NCBI RefSeq assembly: GCF_030930995.1 | Contig: NZ_CP133217.1 | Coordinates: 2,346,001-2,410,000 of the forward strand | Direction of reading: 5' to 3' | DNA from: Thiothrix subterranea | Lineage (GTDB): Bacteria > Pseudomonadota > Gammaproteobacteria > Thiotrichales > Thiotrichaceae | Length of the DNA stretch: 64,000 bases | Part shown: positions 17,296 to 27,278 of the stretch, piece after piece | How the letters are laid out: each line of letters opens with the position of its first letter | Position numbering within the stretch: position 1 is the first letter of the stretch | Notes under the pieces: generated by a model | Seen by the model: the letters and a program-made list of their open reading frames with translations, nothing else | Told to the model about the DNA's origin: nothing | Database searches by the model: none | Position numbers and translations under genes: made by a program

Positions 17296-19989
17296 GTGAG
17301 CCTAGCGATTTGTCGCTGGGTGTTGCTGGCTTGCTTGTCTTTGTTGCTCTCGCCTGTGGGTGCGTCCGCACCACCGTTAGAACCCGTTACCGTGCAATTG
17401 AAGTGGCAACCGCAATTTCAGTTTGCGGGGTATTATGCTGCACAAGAGTACGGCTTTTTCCATGAAGAAGGGCTGGATGTCACGTTAGTACCCGGTGGGC
17501 CAGACATTGCGCCGCTGACTGAGGTGATGGAGGGGCGGGCGAATTATGCAATTGAGGCGGGGGAATTGGTTTTCTACCGTTTGCAAGGCAAGCCGGTGGT
17601 GGCGTTGGCGAGTATTTTCCAGCATTCGCCCGCGATGTTAATGACTGAGGGTAAGGCGGGTTTGCGCACGCCGCACGATTTAGCCCACAAACGCATTGGG
17701 ATGCAGGTCGGCGGGCAGCCGATTGTGGAAATTGCCGCGATGTTTGTAAACGAAGGCGTGACGCTGGATGCGCTGGCATTGCAACCGAATCGACCGGGCA
17801 TGGACGCATTGCTGTCTGGGCAGGTGGATGCGGACTACGGTTATATGACCAGTGAGCCGTTCTTCAATACACAGGCGGGGCGCGACATCCATTACATTCA
17901 GCCGATCACTTACGGGGTGGATTTTTACGGCGATACCTTGTTTACCAGTGAGCGGCACTTGCAGGAATATCCAGCGCAAGTGGCGGCGTTACGCCGTGCG
18001 GTGGTGCGGGGCTGGCAATACGCGCTGGAAAATCCCAATGACATGATCAGCGTCTTGCTGAAACGTTACCCGCAATTAAACCGTGAGGCGTTACAGTTTG
18101 AAGCGGCGCGTATCCACGAGTTGGTGAAGCCGGATATTGTCAAAATCGGTCACATGAATGTGGAACGCTGGCGGCGCATGGCGGATACCTTCGTCAAGTT
18201 GGGCATGGTCAACGACACTAGCAAGCTGGATGGTTTTGTATACGACCCTGACCAGAAACCGGATTACCGCTGGTTGTGGTGGCTGCTTGGCGGATTTGGC
18301 GTGGTGGCGCTGTTGGGTTTTGTCGGCAGTGGCATGGTGGCGTGGATGAATGGGCGTTTGCAGGAAAAAAACACCTTATTGCAACAATCGGTCAACGCCC
18401 AGCAAGCCAGTGAGCAGTTATTGCAGGAAAGCCAGCGTTCTTTGCAGAGCTTGATCGGCAACTTACCCGGGATGGCTTACCGTTGCCATAACGATGCGGA
18501 TTGGACGATGGAATTTGTCAGTGAAGGCTGCGAAGCCCTGACGGGGTATTCCGCTGAATGGTTGATTGACTCGCAGCGGTTGACTTGGACGCATTTGATT
18601 CACCCTGATGACCGTGCGGGGGTGATGGCGACAGTGGTGACGGCGAGTTCGGCGCGGCATCCGTTCCAGTTGAGTTATCGGATACAGCACCGTTCGGGTG
18701 AATGGCGTTGGGTGTGGGAGCAGGGGCATTGCGTGGCTTACGATGCGGTGGGTGCACCGCTGATGTTGGAAGGCTTGATCATGGACATTACCGCGCAGGT
18801 CGATGTTCAGCAGAAATTGCAGCAAGCCAAAGAACAAGCCGATGCCGCTACCCGCGCTAAATCCATTTTCCTAGCCAATATCAGCCATGAAATCCGCACG
18901 CCGTTGAATGCAGTCACGGGTTTGGCGCAATTGCTGCAACAGGAAAGTTTGCAGGGCAAACAGCGGGATTACGCGGAAAAACTGCATAGTTCCTCACGCT
19001 TATTGCTGGGGATTGTGGAAGATGTGATGGATTTTTCCTGCATCGAAGCGGGGGAGGTGGTGTTGCGCCCTGCGCCGTTTAATGTGCGGGGGATTCTGCA
19101 AAGTGTCAGGCACATTGTGCAAGATGCCGTGACTGCCAAGGGCTTGGCGTTTCGGTTGGAGGTGCAAGACGCTATTCCGGCGGTGCTGGTGGGCGACCCG
19201 TTGCGCTTGAGCCAAGTGCTGAATAATTTGCTGATTAATGCGGTTAAATTTACCAACAAGGGCAGCGTTTCTTTGCATGTGAGTTTGCAAGCGCAGGCGG
19301 CAGATAAGGTTCGGTTGCACTTCAGTGTGCGGGACACGGGGATTGGGATTCCGGCGAATCAGCGTGAGAGTTTGTTTGAGCCATTCGTGCGGATTGATTC
19401 CGGCGAACATGAAGCGGTGAAAGGCGCGGGTTTGGGCTTATCCATCAGCCGCCATTTGGTGGAGTTGATGGGCGGTGCGATTAGCGTGGAAAGCATTCCC
19501 GGCGTGGGCAGTGAATTCGCTTTCAGTGCAGATTTTGGGTGTGAAGCCGCGTCTACGCTGTTGCCCGATGCGCCAACGCCTGCTGCTGATAACGCCCAGG
19601 TGTTGCTGATGGGGGCGCGGATTTTGGTGGTGGATGATGATGCGTTGAATCTGATGATCAGCATTGAGCTGTTGCATACTTTCGGTTGCGTTACTGAGCG
19701 GGCGGAAAATGCTACGCAAGCGCGGGCAGCATTGATGGCGAGTACCTTCGATCTGGTGTTGATGGATATTGAGATGCCGGGGATGACGGGCGATGCCTTG
19801 ACCCGTCAATTGCGGACTAATCCGCGCTGGCAAGCGTTGCCGATTATTGCAATGACGGCTCATGCTTCGACGACGATTCGCGAACATTGCCTCGCCAGTG
19901 GGATGAGCGATTATCTGGCGAAACCGTTTGAGGTGGCGCAATTGCGGGCGATGTTGGTGAGGTGGCTGGCGGAGCGCATCTCTGTTTAA
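17296..19989 (+). CDS. Hybrid sensor kinase with an NMT1/THI5-like binding domain, PAS and receiver
   Basis: Order of parts: signal sequence (about 1-25), periplasmic NMT1/THI5-like substrate-binding domain (about 30-280, starting VTVQLKWQPQFQFAGYYAA), a membrane helix (about 327-350), PAS/PAC (about 385-500), HisKA with ISHEIRTPLN (His about 531), HATPase with NNLLINAVKFTNKG and GLGLSI, and a receiver (VVDDD about 777, phospho-acceptor in LVLMDIEMPG about 823). NMT1-type domains bind pyrimidine, thiamine-precursor or similar small molecules; the ligand is unknown. The start is uncertain: GTG at 17296, TTG at 17266 and GTG at 17221 are all in frame, the last inside pitA. Its stop overlaps the phoR stop by three bases in convergent orientation. 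Confidence 0.85.
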   Translation: MSLAICRWVLLACLSLLLSPVGASAPPLEPVTVQLKWQPQFQFAGYYAAQEYGFFHEEGLDVTLVPGGPDIAPLTEVMEGRANYAIEAGELVFYRLQGKPVVALASIFQHSPAMLMTEGKAGLRTPHDLAHKRIGMQVGGQPIVEIAAMFVNEGVTLDALALQPNRPGMDALLSGQVDADYGYMTSEPFFNTQAGRDIHYIQPITYGVDFYGDTLFTSERHLQEYPAQVAALRRAVVRGWQYALENPNDMISVLLKRYPQLNREALQFEAARIHELVKPDIVKIGHMNVERWRRMADTFVKLGMVNDTSKLDGFVYDPDQKPDYRWLWWLLGGFGVVALLGFVGSGMVAWMNGRLQEKNTLLQQSVNAQQASEQLLQESQRSLQSLIGNLPGMAYRCHNDADWTMEFVSEGCEALTGYSAEWLIDSQRLTWTHLIHPDDRAGVMATVVTASSARHPFQLSYRIQHRSGEWRWVWEQGHCVAYDAVGAPLMLEGLIMDITAQVDVQQKLQQAKEQADAATRAKSIFLANISHEIRTPLNAVTGLAQLLQQESLQGKQRDYAEKLHSSSRLLLGIVEDVMDFSCIEAGEVVLRPAPFNVRGILQSVRHIVQDAVTAKGLAFRLEVQDAIPAVLVGDPLRLSQVLNNLLINAVKFTNKGSVSLHVSLQAQAADKVRLHFSVRDTGIGIPANQRESLFEPFVRIDSGEHEAVKGAGLGLSISRHLVELMGGAISVESIPGVGSEFAFSADFGCEAASTLLPDAPTPAADNAQVLLMGARILVVDDDALNLMISIELLHTFGCVTERAENATQARAALMASTFDLVLMDIEMPGMTGDALTRQLRTNPRWQALPIIAMTAHASTTIREHCLASGMSDYLAKPFEVAQLRAMLVRWLAERISV

Positions 19990-21281
19990 TCCAACACCCG
20001 CTTCGCCGGAAAACACGCTTTAAACTCGGTATGCCCCGGCTTGCTGTCAATCGTCAGCTTGCCGTTATGCCATTGCATCACATGCTTCACAATCGCCAAG
20101 CCCAAACCCGTGCCACCGCTGGCACGCGACCGCCCTTCATCCACGCGGTAAAAGCGTTCGGTCAAATGCGGCAAGTGCTTTTCAGGAATGCCGGGGCCGT
20201 TGTCGATAATGCTCAAACACGCCTGCCCATCGTCAGTGCTTTCCCAATGAATGCGGATGGTTGTACCAACGGGTGTATGTTTCACCGCATTTGCCAGCAA
20301 GTTGGTAATGACGCTGTTAATGTCTTTTTCCGAGCCGCACACGCACAAATCGGGTTCGATTTGGGTTTCCAACAGGTGCGTATCGCTGGCTAGGGTGTCG
20401 CTGATGGCTTTAATACTGCTTTCCAACATCGCAGGAACATCGACACGATTGCCCATCAGCGGCGTGGTTTCCTGACTTTCCAGCCGTGACAAGGCCAGCA
20501 TGTCGCTGATGATTTGCTGCATTCGGGCGGCTTGCTCTTGCGACTGTTGCAACGGTGCTTTGAGGTACTCTGGTAATTCCGGGTCTTGTTCAAACAGCTC
20601 GATATAGCCAGTCAACACGGTTAATGGTGTGCGCAATTCGTGGGAAGCGTTGGCAATGAACGCTTTACGGGTTTTCTGCAATTGCACGCCTTCGCTGATG
20701 TCGCGCACGCTCAATACACGCGAGCCGCCTTGTAACGGCAATAACCGCGCCCGTAAGGTCAAGTTGCTATTGCGTGGCGAGGGAAAAGTGACTTTGCGTT
20801 CGCTGTTTTCTTCCAGCAATTTGTGCAAATCCGGGTTGCGCAACAGCGTGTCAATGCGTTTGCCACGGTCGGCGGCATCTTGTACGCCTAATAATTTAGC
20901 GGCGGATTTGTTCGCCCACTGAATGTGATTGTCGGCATCCAGCAACACGGCGGCATCCGGCAACGCTGACAGCACATTATCAAAGCGGGTAAGCAATTCC
21001 TGTTGTTTGCGTTTACGTTCCGCACTTTTTTGCTGCGACTTGTGGAACAGGTAAGCAATTTGTTCCCACGCGCCATCGCTATCCGGCATTTCTTCGGGCT
21101 TTTGCCCATTGGTAAGCCAACGTTGCAGTTGATACAGTTTCTGCAACATCCAGCCGATATAGCCCAGCAATACCAGCAACATAATGACTAAAGGGTAGGG
21201 GGTAAACCACGCGACTAATGCACCACAGCCAATCACTAGGCCAAAGCGGTAACGCTCGACGCTCCAATAATCCACGACCAT
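19986..21281 (-). CDS. phoR: Phosphate regulon sensor histidine kinase PhoR
   Basis: PhoR is the membrane kinase that phosphorylates PhoB when the Pst/PhoU complex signals low phosphate. The 431-residue protein has two close membrane segments near residues 12-48 with almost no periplasmic loop, a linker, a PAS domain (about 88-190, DAAVLLDADNHIQWANKSA), HisKA with NASHELRTPLT (His about 214) and an HATPase domain with NLLANAVKHTP, DNGPGI and GTGLGLAIVKH. The ATG overlaps the phoB stop (TAATG). It is the last gene of the pstCAB-phoUBR unit; the usual E. coli order has phoBR apart from pst. Confidence 0.95.
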   Translation of the reverse strand: MVVDYWSVERYRFGLVIGCGALVAWFTPYPLVIMLLVLLGYIGWMLQKLYQLQRWLTNGQKPEEMPDSDGAWEQIAYLFHKSQQKSAERKRKQQELLTRFDNVLSALPDAAVLLDADNHIQWANKSAAKLLGVQDAADRGKRIDTLLRNPDLHKLLEENSERKVTFPSPRNSNLTLRARLLPLQGGSRVLSVRDISEGVQLQKTRKAFIANASHELRTPLTVLTGYIELFEQDPELPEYLKAPLQQSQEQAARMQQIISDMLALSRLESQETTPLMGNRVDVPAMLESSIKAISDTLASDTHLLETQIEPDLCVCGSEKDINSVITNLLANAVKHTPVGTTIRIHWESTDDGQACLSIIDNGPGIPEKHLPHLTERFYRVDEGRSRASGGTGLGLAIVKHVMQWHNGKLTIDSKPGHTEFKACFPAKRVLD

Positions 21282-21985
21282 TATTCACCTGTTGTTTCGG
21301 TAGCACTAAACAAATAGCCTGCGCCCCGGATGGTTTGAATCACCTGGTCGGCGGCGTAGGTCTTCAACGTTTTGCGCAAGCGTAGCACATGCACATCAAC
21401 GGTGCGTTCTTCGATATAGGTATTTTGACCCCACACAAAATCCAGCAATTGAGCGCGGGAATAGACTTTTTCGGGGTGCTGCATGAAAAATTCCAGCAGG
21501 CGGTATTCGGTGGTGCCGAGATGCACGGGTGTGCCGTCAATGCGTAATTGGTGCGCATCTTGGTTAAGTTGCAAGCGTCCGGCGTTGATTATTCGTAATT
21601 CATCAAAACCGTCGGTACGGCGCAACAGGGCTTTGATCCGCGCACTCAGGGCTTTCAGTGACACGGGTTTGATCAAGTAATCATCCGCGCCCGCATCTAA
21701 CCCGTGAATCATGTCATCCTCTTCGCTTTTGGCGGTGAGCATAATGATCGGAATATCGCGGGTCAGCGGATCGCTGCGAAACCGCCGGATGAGTTCGGGG
21801 CCGGAAAGATCCGGCAGCATCCAGTCCACCAACATTAAGTCGGGTAACTGGTCTGCGGCCAGATCACGCGCCGCCCGTGCATCGGCGGCTTCCATCACCC
21901 AATAGCCTTCGCGCTCCAGCGAAAAGCGGATCATGCCCCGGATGGCGGCTTCATCCTCAATGCACAAGATACGTTTCTTACTCAC
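21281..21985 (-). CDS. phoB: Phosphate regulon response regulator PhoB (copy 1)
   Basis: A 234-residue OmpR/PhoB-class regulator: receiver domain with IEDE, LMLVDWMLPDLSGPELI (phospho-Asp about 54) and IMLTAKSEEDD, and a winged-helix DNA-binding domain with [41 protein letters not shown] and QTIRGAGYLF. It overlaps phoU by eight bases and phoR by one, so the three are translationally linked. It should bind the CTGTCAT-type repeats described below. A second PhoB-like regulator at 63164 is somewhat closer to E. coli PhoB in its receiver. Confidence 0.93.
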   Translation of the reverse strand: MSKKRILCIEDEAAIRGMIRFSLEREGYWVMEAADARAARDLAADQLPDLMLVDWMLPDLSGPELIRRFRSDPLTRDIPIIMLTAKSEEDDMIHGLDAGADDYLIKPVSLKALSARIKALLRRTDGFDELRIINAGRLQLNQDAHQLRIDGTPVHLGTTEYRLLEFFMQHPEKVYSRAQLLDFVWGQNTYIEERTVDVHVLRLRKTLKTYAADQVIQTIRGAGYLFSATETTGE

Positions 21986-22685
21986 CCAACAACGCTTCGC
22001 GGATGCTTTCTAAATTGGTGTGGCGCACATCCTTGCCTTTCACCAAGTAGATCACGTATTCGCAAATGTTTTTGCAGTGATCGCCGACCCGTTCCAATGA
22101 ACGCGCACACCAAGTGACATTCAGGCTGTCTTTGATATTGCGCGGGTCTTCCAACATGCGGGTGTAGAGCTGGCGGGTAATCGAATCGAATTCCTCGTCC
22201 ACTTGTTGGTCGTTTTTCACTACCTGCATGGCGTGAGCAACGTCCAAACGTGCCAGCGCGTCCAGCGTATCGCTCAACATGGCTTTAACGTGTTCGCCCA
22301 AGTGACGCAGCGAATTGTGCAAATCGCCGTAGGTTGGGGTTTCTGCCATTTCCACCGCGTAACGCCCGACTTTTTCCGCTTCGTCACCAATGCGTTCAAG
22401 GTCGGTAATGACTTTGATAATGGTGATGAGCAAGCGCAAATCACCAGCGGTTGGTTGGCGACGTGCAATGATTTCAGCGCAATGTTCGTCGAGCATGATT
22501 TCCATGGCGTTGATTTCATGGTCGGAATACGCGACTTTTTCACCCAAAGCACTGTCACGATCCAGCAAGGCTTTGATGGCGTTGCTGACTTGCGCTTCGA
22601 CCAAGCCACCCATTGTCATCAGTTTGCTACGGGCTTCTTCCAGCTCGCTATTGTATTTTTGAGACGTATGTTGTGTTGTGTTCAT
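21978..22685 (-). CDS. phoU: Phosphate signalling and metal-binding protein PhoU
   Basis: PhoU links the Pst transporter to PhoR and keeps the regulon off in high phosphate. The 235-residue helical protein has the two PhoU repeats, with [13 protein letters not shown] and [16 protein letters not shown] in the first half and [16 protein letters not shown] in the second. It overlaps pstB by four bases at its start and phoB by eight at its end. Confidence 0.95.
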   Translation of the reverse strand: MNTTQHTSQKYNSELEEARSKLMTMGGLVEAQVSNAIKALLDRDSALGEKVAYSDHEINAMEIMLDEHCAEIIARRQPTAGDLRLLITIIKVITDLERIGDEAEKVGRYAVEMAETPTYGDLHNSLRHLGEHVKAMLSDTLDALARLDVAHAMQVVKNDQQVDEEFDSITRQLYTRMLEDPRNIKDSLNVTWCARSLERVGDHCKNICEYVIYLVKGKDVRHTNLESIREALLGE

Positions 22686-23569
22686 CCGAAACGCCCTGTG
22701 ATGTAGTTTTCAGTCAATTGATGTTGCGGGTTGGTGAACACGGTTTTGGTGTCGTTCAACTCAACCAGATAACCCATGTGGAAGTAAGCGGTACGTTGCG
22801 AAATCCGCGCGGCTTGTTGCATCGAGTGGGTTACGATGCAAATAGTAAAGCTTGCGCGTAATTCGTCAATCAATTCCTCGATAGTCGCGGTCGCAATCGG
22901 GTCAAGCGCGGACGTTGGTTCATCCATCAGAATCACTTCCGGGCTGACCGCGATGGTACGCGCAATGCACAGACGTTGCTGCTGACCACCGGAAAGCCCA
23001 GTGCCGGGTGATAACAGGCGGTCTTTAACTTCCTTGAATAAACCGGCTTTGGTTAAGCTTTGTTCGACAATATCATCCAGTTCCGCACGATTCGCTGCCA
23101 AACCGTGCAGGCGTGGGCCATACGCCACATTGTCGTAGATGGATTTCGGGAATGGGTTCGGCTTTTGGAATACCATGCCAACACGGGCGCGGAGCAATAC
23201 CGGGTCTTGCTCTTTGTCATGAATGTCTTCGCCGTCAAGTTTGATGTCGCCGGTAACTTTACAGCCTGCAATGGTGTCATTCATGCGGTTTAAGCAGCGC
23301 AGGAAGGTGGACTTACCGCAGCCAGAAGGCCCGATCATGGAAATGACTTCGTTTTTCCCGATGTCCATATTCACATCGAAAATCGCTTGCTTGGTGCCGC
23401 CGTAGAATACGTTCACGCCCCGGCAGAAGAATTTCGTGTCTTTGCCATCCAAATACGGCTTACCAATCGTGCCGTTAATAGCATGGGCAAATTCTTCACG
23501 ACCACTACCGGCGGCGTGATTGGCCTTTGGTACTGCGGTCGTTGTCATATCAATTGTTGCTTCAGTCAT
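22682..23569 (-). CDS. pstB: Phosphate ABC transporter ATP-binding protein PstB
   Basis: The ATPase of the high-affinity phosphate importer, on the cytoplasmic side. I use the ATG at 23569 because a GAAGG ribosome site lies just before it; a GTG nine bases earlier is possible. About 40 extra N-terminal residues precede the core that starts near [12 protein letters not shown]. Walker [10 protein letters not shown], the Q-loop, signature [10 protein letters not shown] and Walker [14 protein letters not shown] are intact, and DGEDIHD / [15 protein letters not shown] are PstB-typical. A 70-base gap separates it from pstA. Confidence 0.96.
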   Translation of the reverse strand: MTEATIDMTTTAVPKANHAAGSGREEFAHAINGTIGKPYLDGKDTKFFCRGVNVFYGGTKQAIFDVNMDIGKNEVISMIGPSGCGKSTFLRCLNRMNDTIAGCKVTGDIKLDGEDIHDKEQDPVLLRARVGMVFQKPNPFPKSIYDNVAYGPRLHGLAANRAELDDIVEQSLTKAGLFKEVKDRLLSPGTGLSGGQQQRLCIARTIAVSPEVILMDEPTSALDPIATATIEELIDELRASFTICIVTHSMQQAARISQRTAYFHMGYLVELNDTKTVFTNPQHQLTENYITGRFG

Positions 23570-23639
23570 TAGGTTCACCTTCGCATCTTAAAGGGTAAGG
23601 GAATTTAGATTAATAGTCATACATTGTGGTGATGGCTTA

Positions 23640-24920
23640 TCACCAGCGACGCTCAAAGCGTTTGCGCAGTATGACAGCGATCAGGTTCATCGACACCAAG
23701 AAGGCCAGCAATACCATAATCGCGGCGGAGGTGCGTTCAATAAATGCGCGTTCCGGGCTGTCAGACCAAAGGAATATTTGTACCGGCAATACGGTTGATG
23801 GTGAAGTGACGCTACTGGGAATATCCATAATGAAGGCAACCATACCGATCATCAGCAAGGGGGCGGTTTCACCCAACGCTTGCGCCATGCCGATAATCGT
23901 GCCAGTGAGAATGCCTGGCATTGCCAGCGGTAATACATTCTGGAACACGGTTTGGGTTTTTGATGCACCGATACCCAAAGCACCCTCACGTATGGAGGGT
24001 GGTACGGCACTTAATGCCGCACGGGTGGCAATAATAATGGTTGGTAAGGTCATCAGCGTCAGTACTAACCCGCCCACTAGCGGTGCGGAACGTGGCATTC
24101 CAAATAACTGGATAAACACAGCCAAGCCCAACAAACCGAACACGATAGACGGCACGGCAGCTAGGTTATTGATATTGACCTCAATCAAATCCACCCAGAA
24201 ATTATTCTTGGGTGCAAACTCTTCCAGATAAATTGCCGCAGCCACCCCAATCGGGAATGATAATGCGAGCGTCACCAGCAATGTGTAGAGCGAGCCAATC
24301 AATGCACTCAAAATCCCCGCCTGTTCCGGTTCGCGTGAATCGCCACGAGTGAATAGTATGGTGTTGAACTGGCTTTCGATGCGTCCGTCTGCTTCAAGTT
24401 TATCCAACCAAGTTAGTTGGAAATCCTTGATGCGGCGATCATTTTCTGGAAGCGTGCGGTCAACATTGCCTTTGTAATAGGTGTCAATATCGTCATCGGC
24501 TAATACCCATACCGATTGATTCGTACCAATCAATGCGGGGTCAGCCATTACTTGGCGTTGCAGTTCGTACTGCGCATCGCCACTCACCAAACTTTTCAAA
24601 GCCTTCTTTTCCTTGCGGTCTTCCACATCGGGAATCAGCGTATTCAGGCTGTTTTGTACCACCGCATTGTAATTGGCGGTGCGCAATTGTTCAGGCGTGG
24701 AGTCGGCAGTGACACCAAGGGTTTGCGCATCCAATTGCACATCCAGTTTAATGTAGGTGCTGGTGAAAGCGGGGTAGCCTTTACCAATAATATCCGTCAG
24801 CAAAATCACCAAGAACAAAATGCTCAACGCAATGGCCGCTATGCCATAGAAGCGAAAGCGTTTTTCGCGTGCGTAGCGTTTCCCTAGGGTCGCTTTAACT
24901 TTTTCAGTCGTCGTACTCAT
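23640..24920 (-). CDS. pstA: Phosphate ABC transporter permease PstA, long form
   Basis: One of the two membrane subunits of the Pst importer. At 426 residues it is longer than E. coli PstA (296). The extra part is a periplasmic region of about 150 residues between the first membrane helix (about 26-46) and the permease core, matching the DUF3333-type extension seen in proteobacterial long PstA. The permease loop with EGALGIGASKTQTVFQNVLP sits near residue 320. A GGGAGC ribosome site precedes the ATG. The gene follows pstC by 15 bases. Confidence 0.93.
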   Translation of the reverse strand: MSTTTEKVKATLGKRYAREKRFRFYGIAAIALSILFLVILLTDIIGKGYPAFTSTYIKLDVQLDAQTLGVTADSTPEQLRTANYNAVVQNSLNTLIPDVEDRKEKKALKSLVSGDAQYELQRQVMADPALIGTNQSVWVLADDDIDTYYKGNVDRTLPENDRRIKDFQLTWLDKLEADGRIESQFNTILFTRGDSREPEQAGILSALIGSLYTLLVTLALSFPIGVAAAIYLEEFAPKNNFWVDLIEVNINNLAAVPSIVFGLLGLAVFIQLFGMPRSAPLVGGLVLTLMTLPTIIIATRAALSAVPPSIREGALGIGASKTQTVFQNVLPLAMPGILTGTIIGMAQALGETAPLLMIGMVAFIMDIPSSVTSPSTVLPVQIFLWSDSPERAFIERTSAAIMVLLAFLVSMNLIAVILRKRFERRW

Positions 24921-24935
24921 GATAGTTGCTCCCGG

Positions 24936-26327
24936 TTAATCGTATTGTTCGCGGTATTTACGCACGATATGCAGTGCCACCACGTTCAGAATCAATGTGA
25001 CAACAAACAAGCTTAAGCCAAGGGCGAATGCCGCTAAGGTTTTAGCACTGTCAAATTCTTGGTCACCTGTGAGCAATTTCACGATATATACCGTGACGGT
25101 AGTGACTGATTCCAGAGGGTTAATTGTTAAATTAGCTGCCAGACCTGCTGCCATGACCACGATCATGGTTTCACCGATAGCCCGCGAAGCCGCCAACAGA
25201 AATGCGCCAACAATTCCCGGCAATGCCGCCGGTAAGATAACCTGTTTGATGGTTTCCGACTTGGTAGCACCCATGCCGTAAGAACCGTCGCGCATTGACT
25301 GTGGCACGGCGTTGATAACGTCATCCGATAACGATGACATAAATGGAATAATCATAACCCCCATGACTAAGCCTGCTGCCAGCGCACTCTCAGAAGCTAC
25401 ACTCAAACCCAGTGATTCACCTAGGTTACGAATAAACGGGGCAACCGTGAGTGCTGCAAAGAAGCCATAAACCACGGTAGGGATACCTGCTAACACTTCC
25501 ATTGCAGGTTTCGCGTAAGCACGCAATTGGGGGCCTGCATATTCAGACAGGTAAATTGCCGACATTAGTCCTAAAGGCACGGCAACCAGCAAGGCAATAA
25601 ATGAGATCAGTAGTGTACCGACAAACAAGGGAACTGCACCGAATGCTCCAGAGCTGCCCGCCTGATCCGCCCGCATCGCGGTTTGCGGACTCCAGTGTGT
25701 CCCAAACAGAAAGTCAGTCGCTGGAACATGCCCAAAAAAGCGGTAAGATTCAAGTAAGACCGAGAAAACGATTCCCACCGTGGTCAAAATAGCGATGGAA
25801 GCGCAGCCAATCATCAGGAACTGCACTACTCGTTCCACCTGATTACGGGCGCGGGTTTTGGGTTTGACGTAGCGCAAGCCAATGAATATACCCGCGATTG
25901 CCAACGCCAATACCAAAAGGGTTTTGATGTTTTGGCTCATGGAGCGCATTTGCTGGTATTCCTCCGCCGCTGCTTTGAGGACGGGTTCAGCCGTTGCCAT
26001 TTGTGCCGGGTCGTCTGCCAGATTATGGATGCGGTTGGTGGTAAGACTCAGTTCATCAGCCGATTTGTCCTGATATTCCGCAGGCAAGTGCGACATCATG
26101 CTGGAGGTTAACAGCGGCTTTTCCAAACTTGACCACAATACAAACACCAACAGGGCGGGAATAATCGCCCAGATCACCACCAAATACCCGTAGTAACTGG
26201 GCAAGGAATGCAGGTCGTTACCGCCACGCTTCACCGGGGTGGCGAGTGCGAGAGAGCGTTTGCGGCCGATGTAATAGCTGAATGCGGCTAACACCGTTAG
26301 CGTCAGCAAGATACCCAAGGTACTCAT
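24936..26327 (-). CDS. pstC: Phosphate ABC transporter permease PstC, long form
   Basis: The other membrane subunit of the Pst importer, first gene of the pstCAB-phoUBR operon. The 463-residue protein is longer than E. coli PstC (319), with an extra N-terminal pair of helices (about 2-20 and 46-64) and an added helical region before the core. The permease motif GSYGMGATKSETIKQVILPAALPG lies near residue 350. An AGGAG ribosome site precedes the ATG. Its promoter at 26378-26411 carries a PhoB-type site. No pstS gene is attached; that gene is at 39140. Confidence 0.94.
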   Translation of the reverse strand: MSTLGILLTLTVLAAFSYYIGRKRSLALATPVKRGGNDLHSLPSYYGYLVVIWAIIPALLVFVLWSSLEKPLLTSSMMSHLPAEYQDKSADELSLTTNRIHNLADDPAQMATAEPVLKAAAEEYQQMRSMSQNIKTLLVLALAIAGIFIGLRYVKPKTRARNQVERVVQFLMIGCASIAILTTVGIVFSVLLESYRFFGHVPATDFLFGTHWSPQTAMRADQAGSSGAFGAVPLFVGTLLISFIALLVAVPLGLMSAIYLSEYAGPQLRAYAKPAMEVLAGIPTVVYGFFAALTVAPFIRNLGESLGLSVASESALAAGLVMGVMIIPFMSSLSDDVINAVPQSMRDGSYGMGATKSETIKQVILPAALPGIVGAFLLAASRAIGETMIVVMAAGLAANLTINPLESVTTVTVYIVKLLTGDQEFDSAKTLAAFALGLSLFVVTLILNVVALHIVRKYREQYD

Positions 26328-26377
26328 GAAAACTCCTGATTGGGACTGTTCGGTCAGGTTGAAAGATCGCGGCTCGG

Positions 26378-26411
26378 ATTGTAGGCGCGTAATATGACAC
26401 TATTGTTACAG
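26378..26411 (-). promoter_or_regulatory. Pho box and -10 element of the pstC operon
   Basis: Read on the minus strand, CTGTAAC and GTGTCAT stand four bases apart (26394-26411), followed by a 10-base spacer and TACAAT (26383-26378). This fits the known PhoB layout in which the repeats replace the -35 element. A weaker third repeat precedes them. Confidence 0.85.
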
Positions 26412-26424
26412 ACAGTTAATGGTT

Positions 26425-27204
26425 TTATGCGGCTTGCAATAAACCCACGTCGCTGACCGGACGGCGTTGCAAACTGCCCTGCACAAAATGGCGGTGATAG
26501 CGGGTATTGAGGTTGTTCACGTCCAGCAGGATGAAAATGTCGGCAACGTTGAAATCGGGGTCGAGGCAGGGTTCGCCCGCTACCCATGCGCCGAGTTTCA
26601 GGTAGGCTTTCAGCAGTGGCGGCATGTTGACTTTGGCGGCGGGTTGCGCGGGCAGTAAATGCATTAAAGGTTTGACGCGCAGTTCGGCAGGGGCGAGGTT
26701 GTTGGCGCGGGCTTCCTGCATAATTGCGGAGGCTTGTGCGCCGCCGTCATTCATGCTGATGCTGGCGCAACCGAACATGAAATCGACACGGTGCATTTCC
26801 ATGAATTGCGCCAAACCTAACCACAACATGCCGATGCCTGCGCCATTGCGGAAGTCGGGGTGAATGCAGGTACGCCCGATTTCAATGGCGTTGCCTTTAA
26901 GTTGCGGGAACAGGCCGCGAAGGTCAAATTCGTTTTCGGAGTAAAAACTGCCTGCTTTCCGCGCATTCGGGGTGGTGAGAATGCGGGTGGAACCAACCAC
27001 TGCATTAGTATCCGTGCGACGCACCAGCAGGTGATGGCAGTAGTCGTCGTAATGGTCACGGTCGATACCTTCACTGGCACTTTCTAGCTGTGCGCCTTGT
27101 TCTTTGGCGAAGATTTCATAGCGCAGGCGTTGCGATGCGTAGATGTCTGCTGGGGTGGTGGCGAGTTCTACTCTGAGTTGTGGTAAGTGAATAGCTGCGG
27201 TCAT
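26425..27204 (-). CDS. olsB: OlsB-type ornithine/amino-acid N-acyltransferase
   Basis: OlsB transfers a 3-hydroxyacyl group from acyl carrier protein to the alpha-amino group of ornithine, the first step to ornithine lipids, phosphorus-free membrane lipids made in phosphate starvation. The 259-residue protein is a COG3176-type GNAT with RLRYEIFAKEQGA near 22, EIGRTCIHPDFRNGAGIGMLWLGLAQFM (acetyl/acyl carrier site, about 106-133) and a C-terminal region with KAYLKLGAWVAGEPCLDPDFNVADIFILLD as in OlsB. The ATG at 27204 is chosen for its AAGGAG ribosome site nine bases upstream. A strong Pho box precedes the gene. No olsA (second acyltransferase) is seen in the window. Confidence 0.85.
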   Translation of the reverse strand: MTAAIHLPQLRVELATTPADIYASQRLRYEIFAKEQGAQLESASEGIDRDHYDDYCHHLLVRRTDTNAVVGSTRILTTPNARKAGSFYSENEFDLRGLFPQLKGNAIEIGRTCIHPDFRNGAGIGMLWLGLAQFMEMHRVDFMFGCASISMNDGGAQASAIMQEARANNLAPAELRVKPLMHLLPAQPAAKVNMPPLLKAYLKLGAWVAGEPCLDPDFNVADIFILLDVNNLNTRYHRHFVQGSLQRRPVSDVGLLQAA

Positions 27205-27222
27205 AGGTTGCACTCCTTTCAT

Positions 27223-27278
27223 AATATCGCGCCAGCTTATGAAAGGTGTGTGACAGGGGAATGACGGTTATTTTGCAG
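27223..27278 (-). promoter_or_regulatory. Multi-repeat Pho box and -10 element of olsB
   Basis: On the minus strand four 7-mers at 11-base steps read CTGCAAA, CCGTCAT, CTGTCAC and CTTTCAT (27278 to 27239), then 10 bases, then GATATT (27228-27223). The predicted transcript start near 27216 would leave the AAGGAG ribosome site at the extreme 5' end, a very short leader. Confidence 0.85.
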
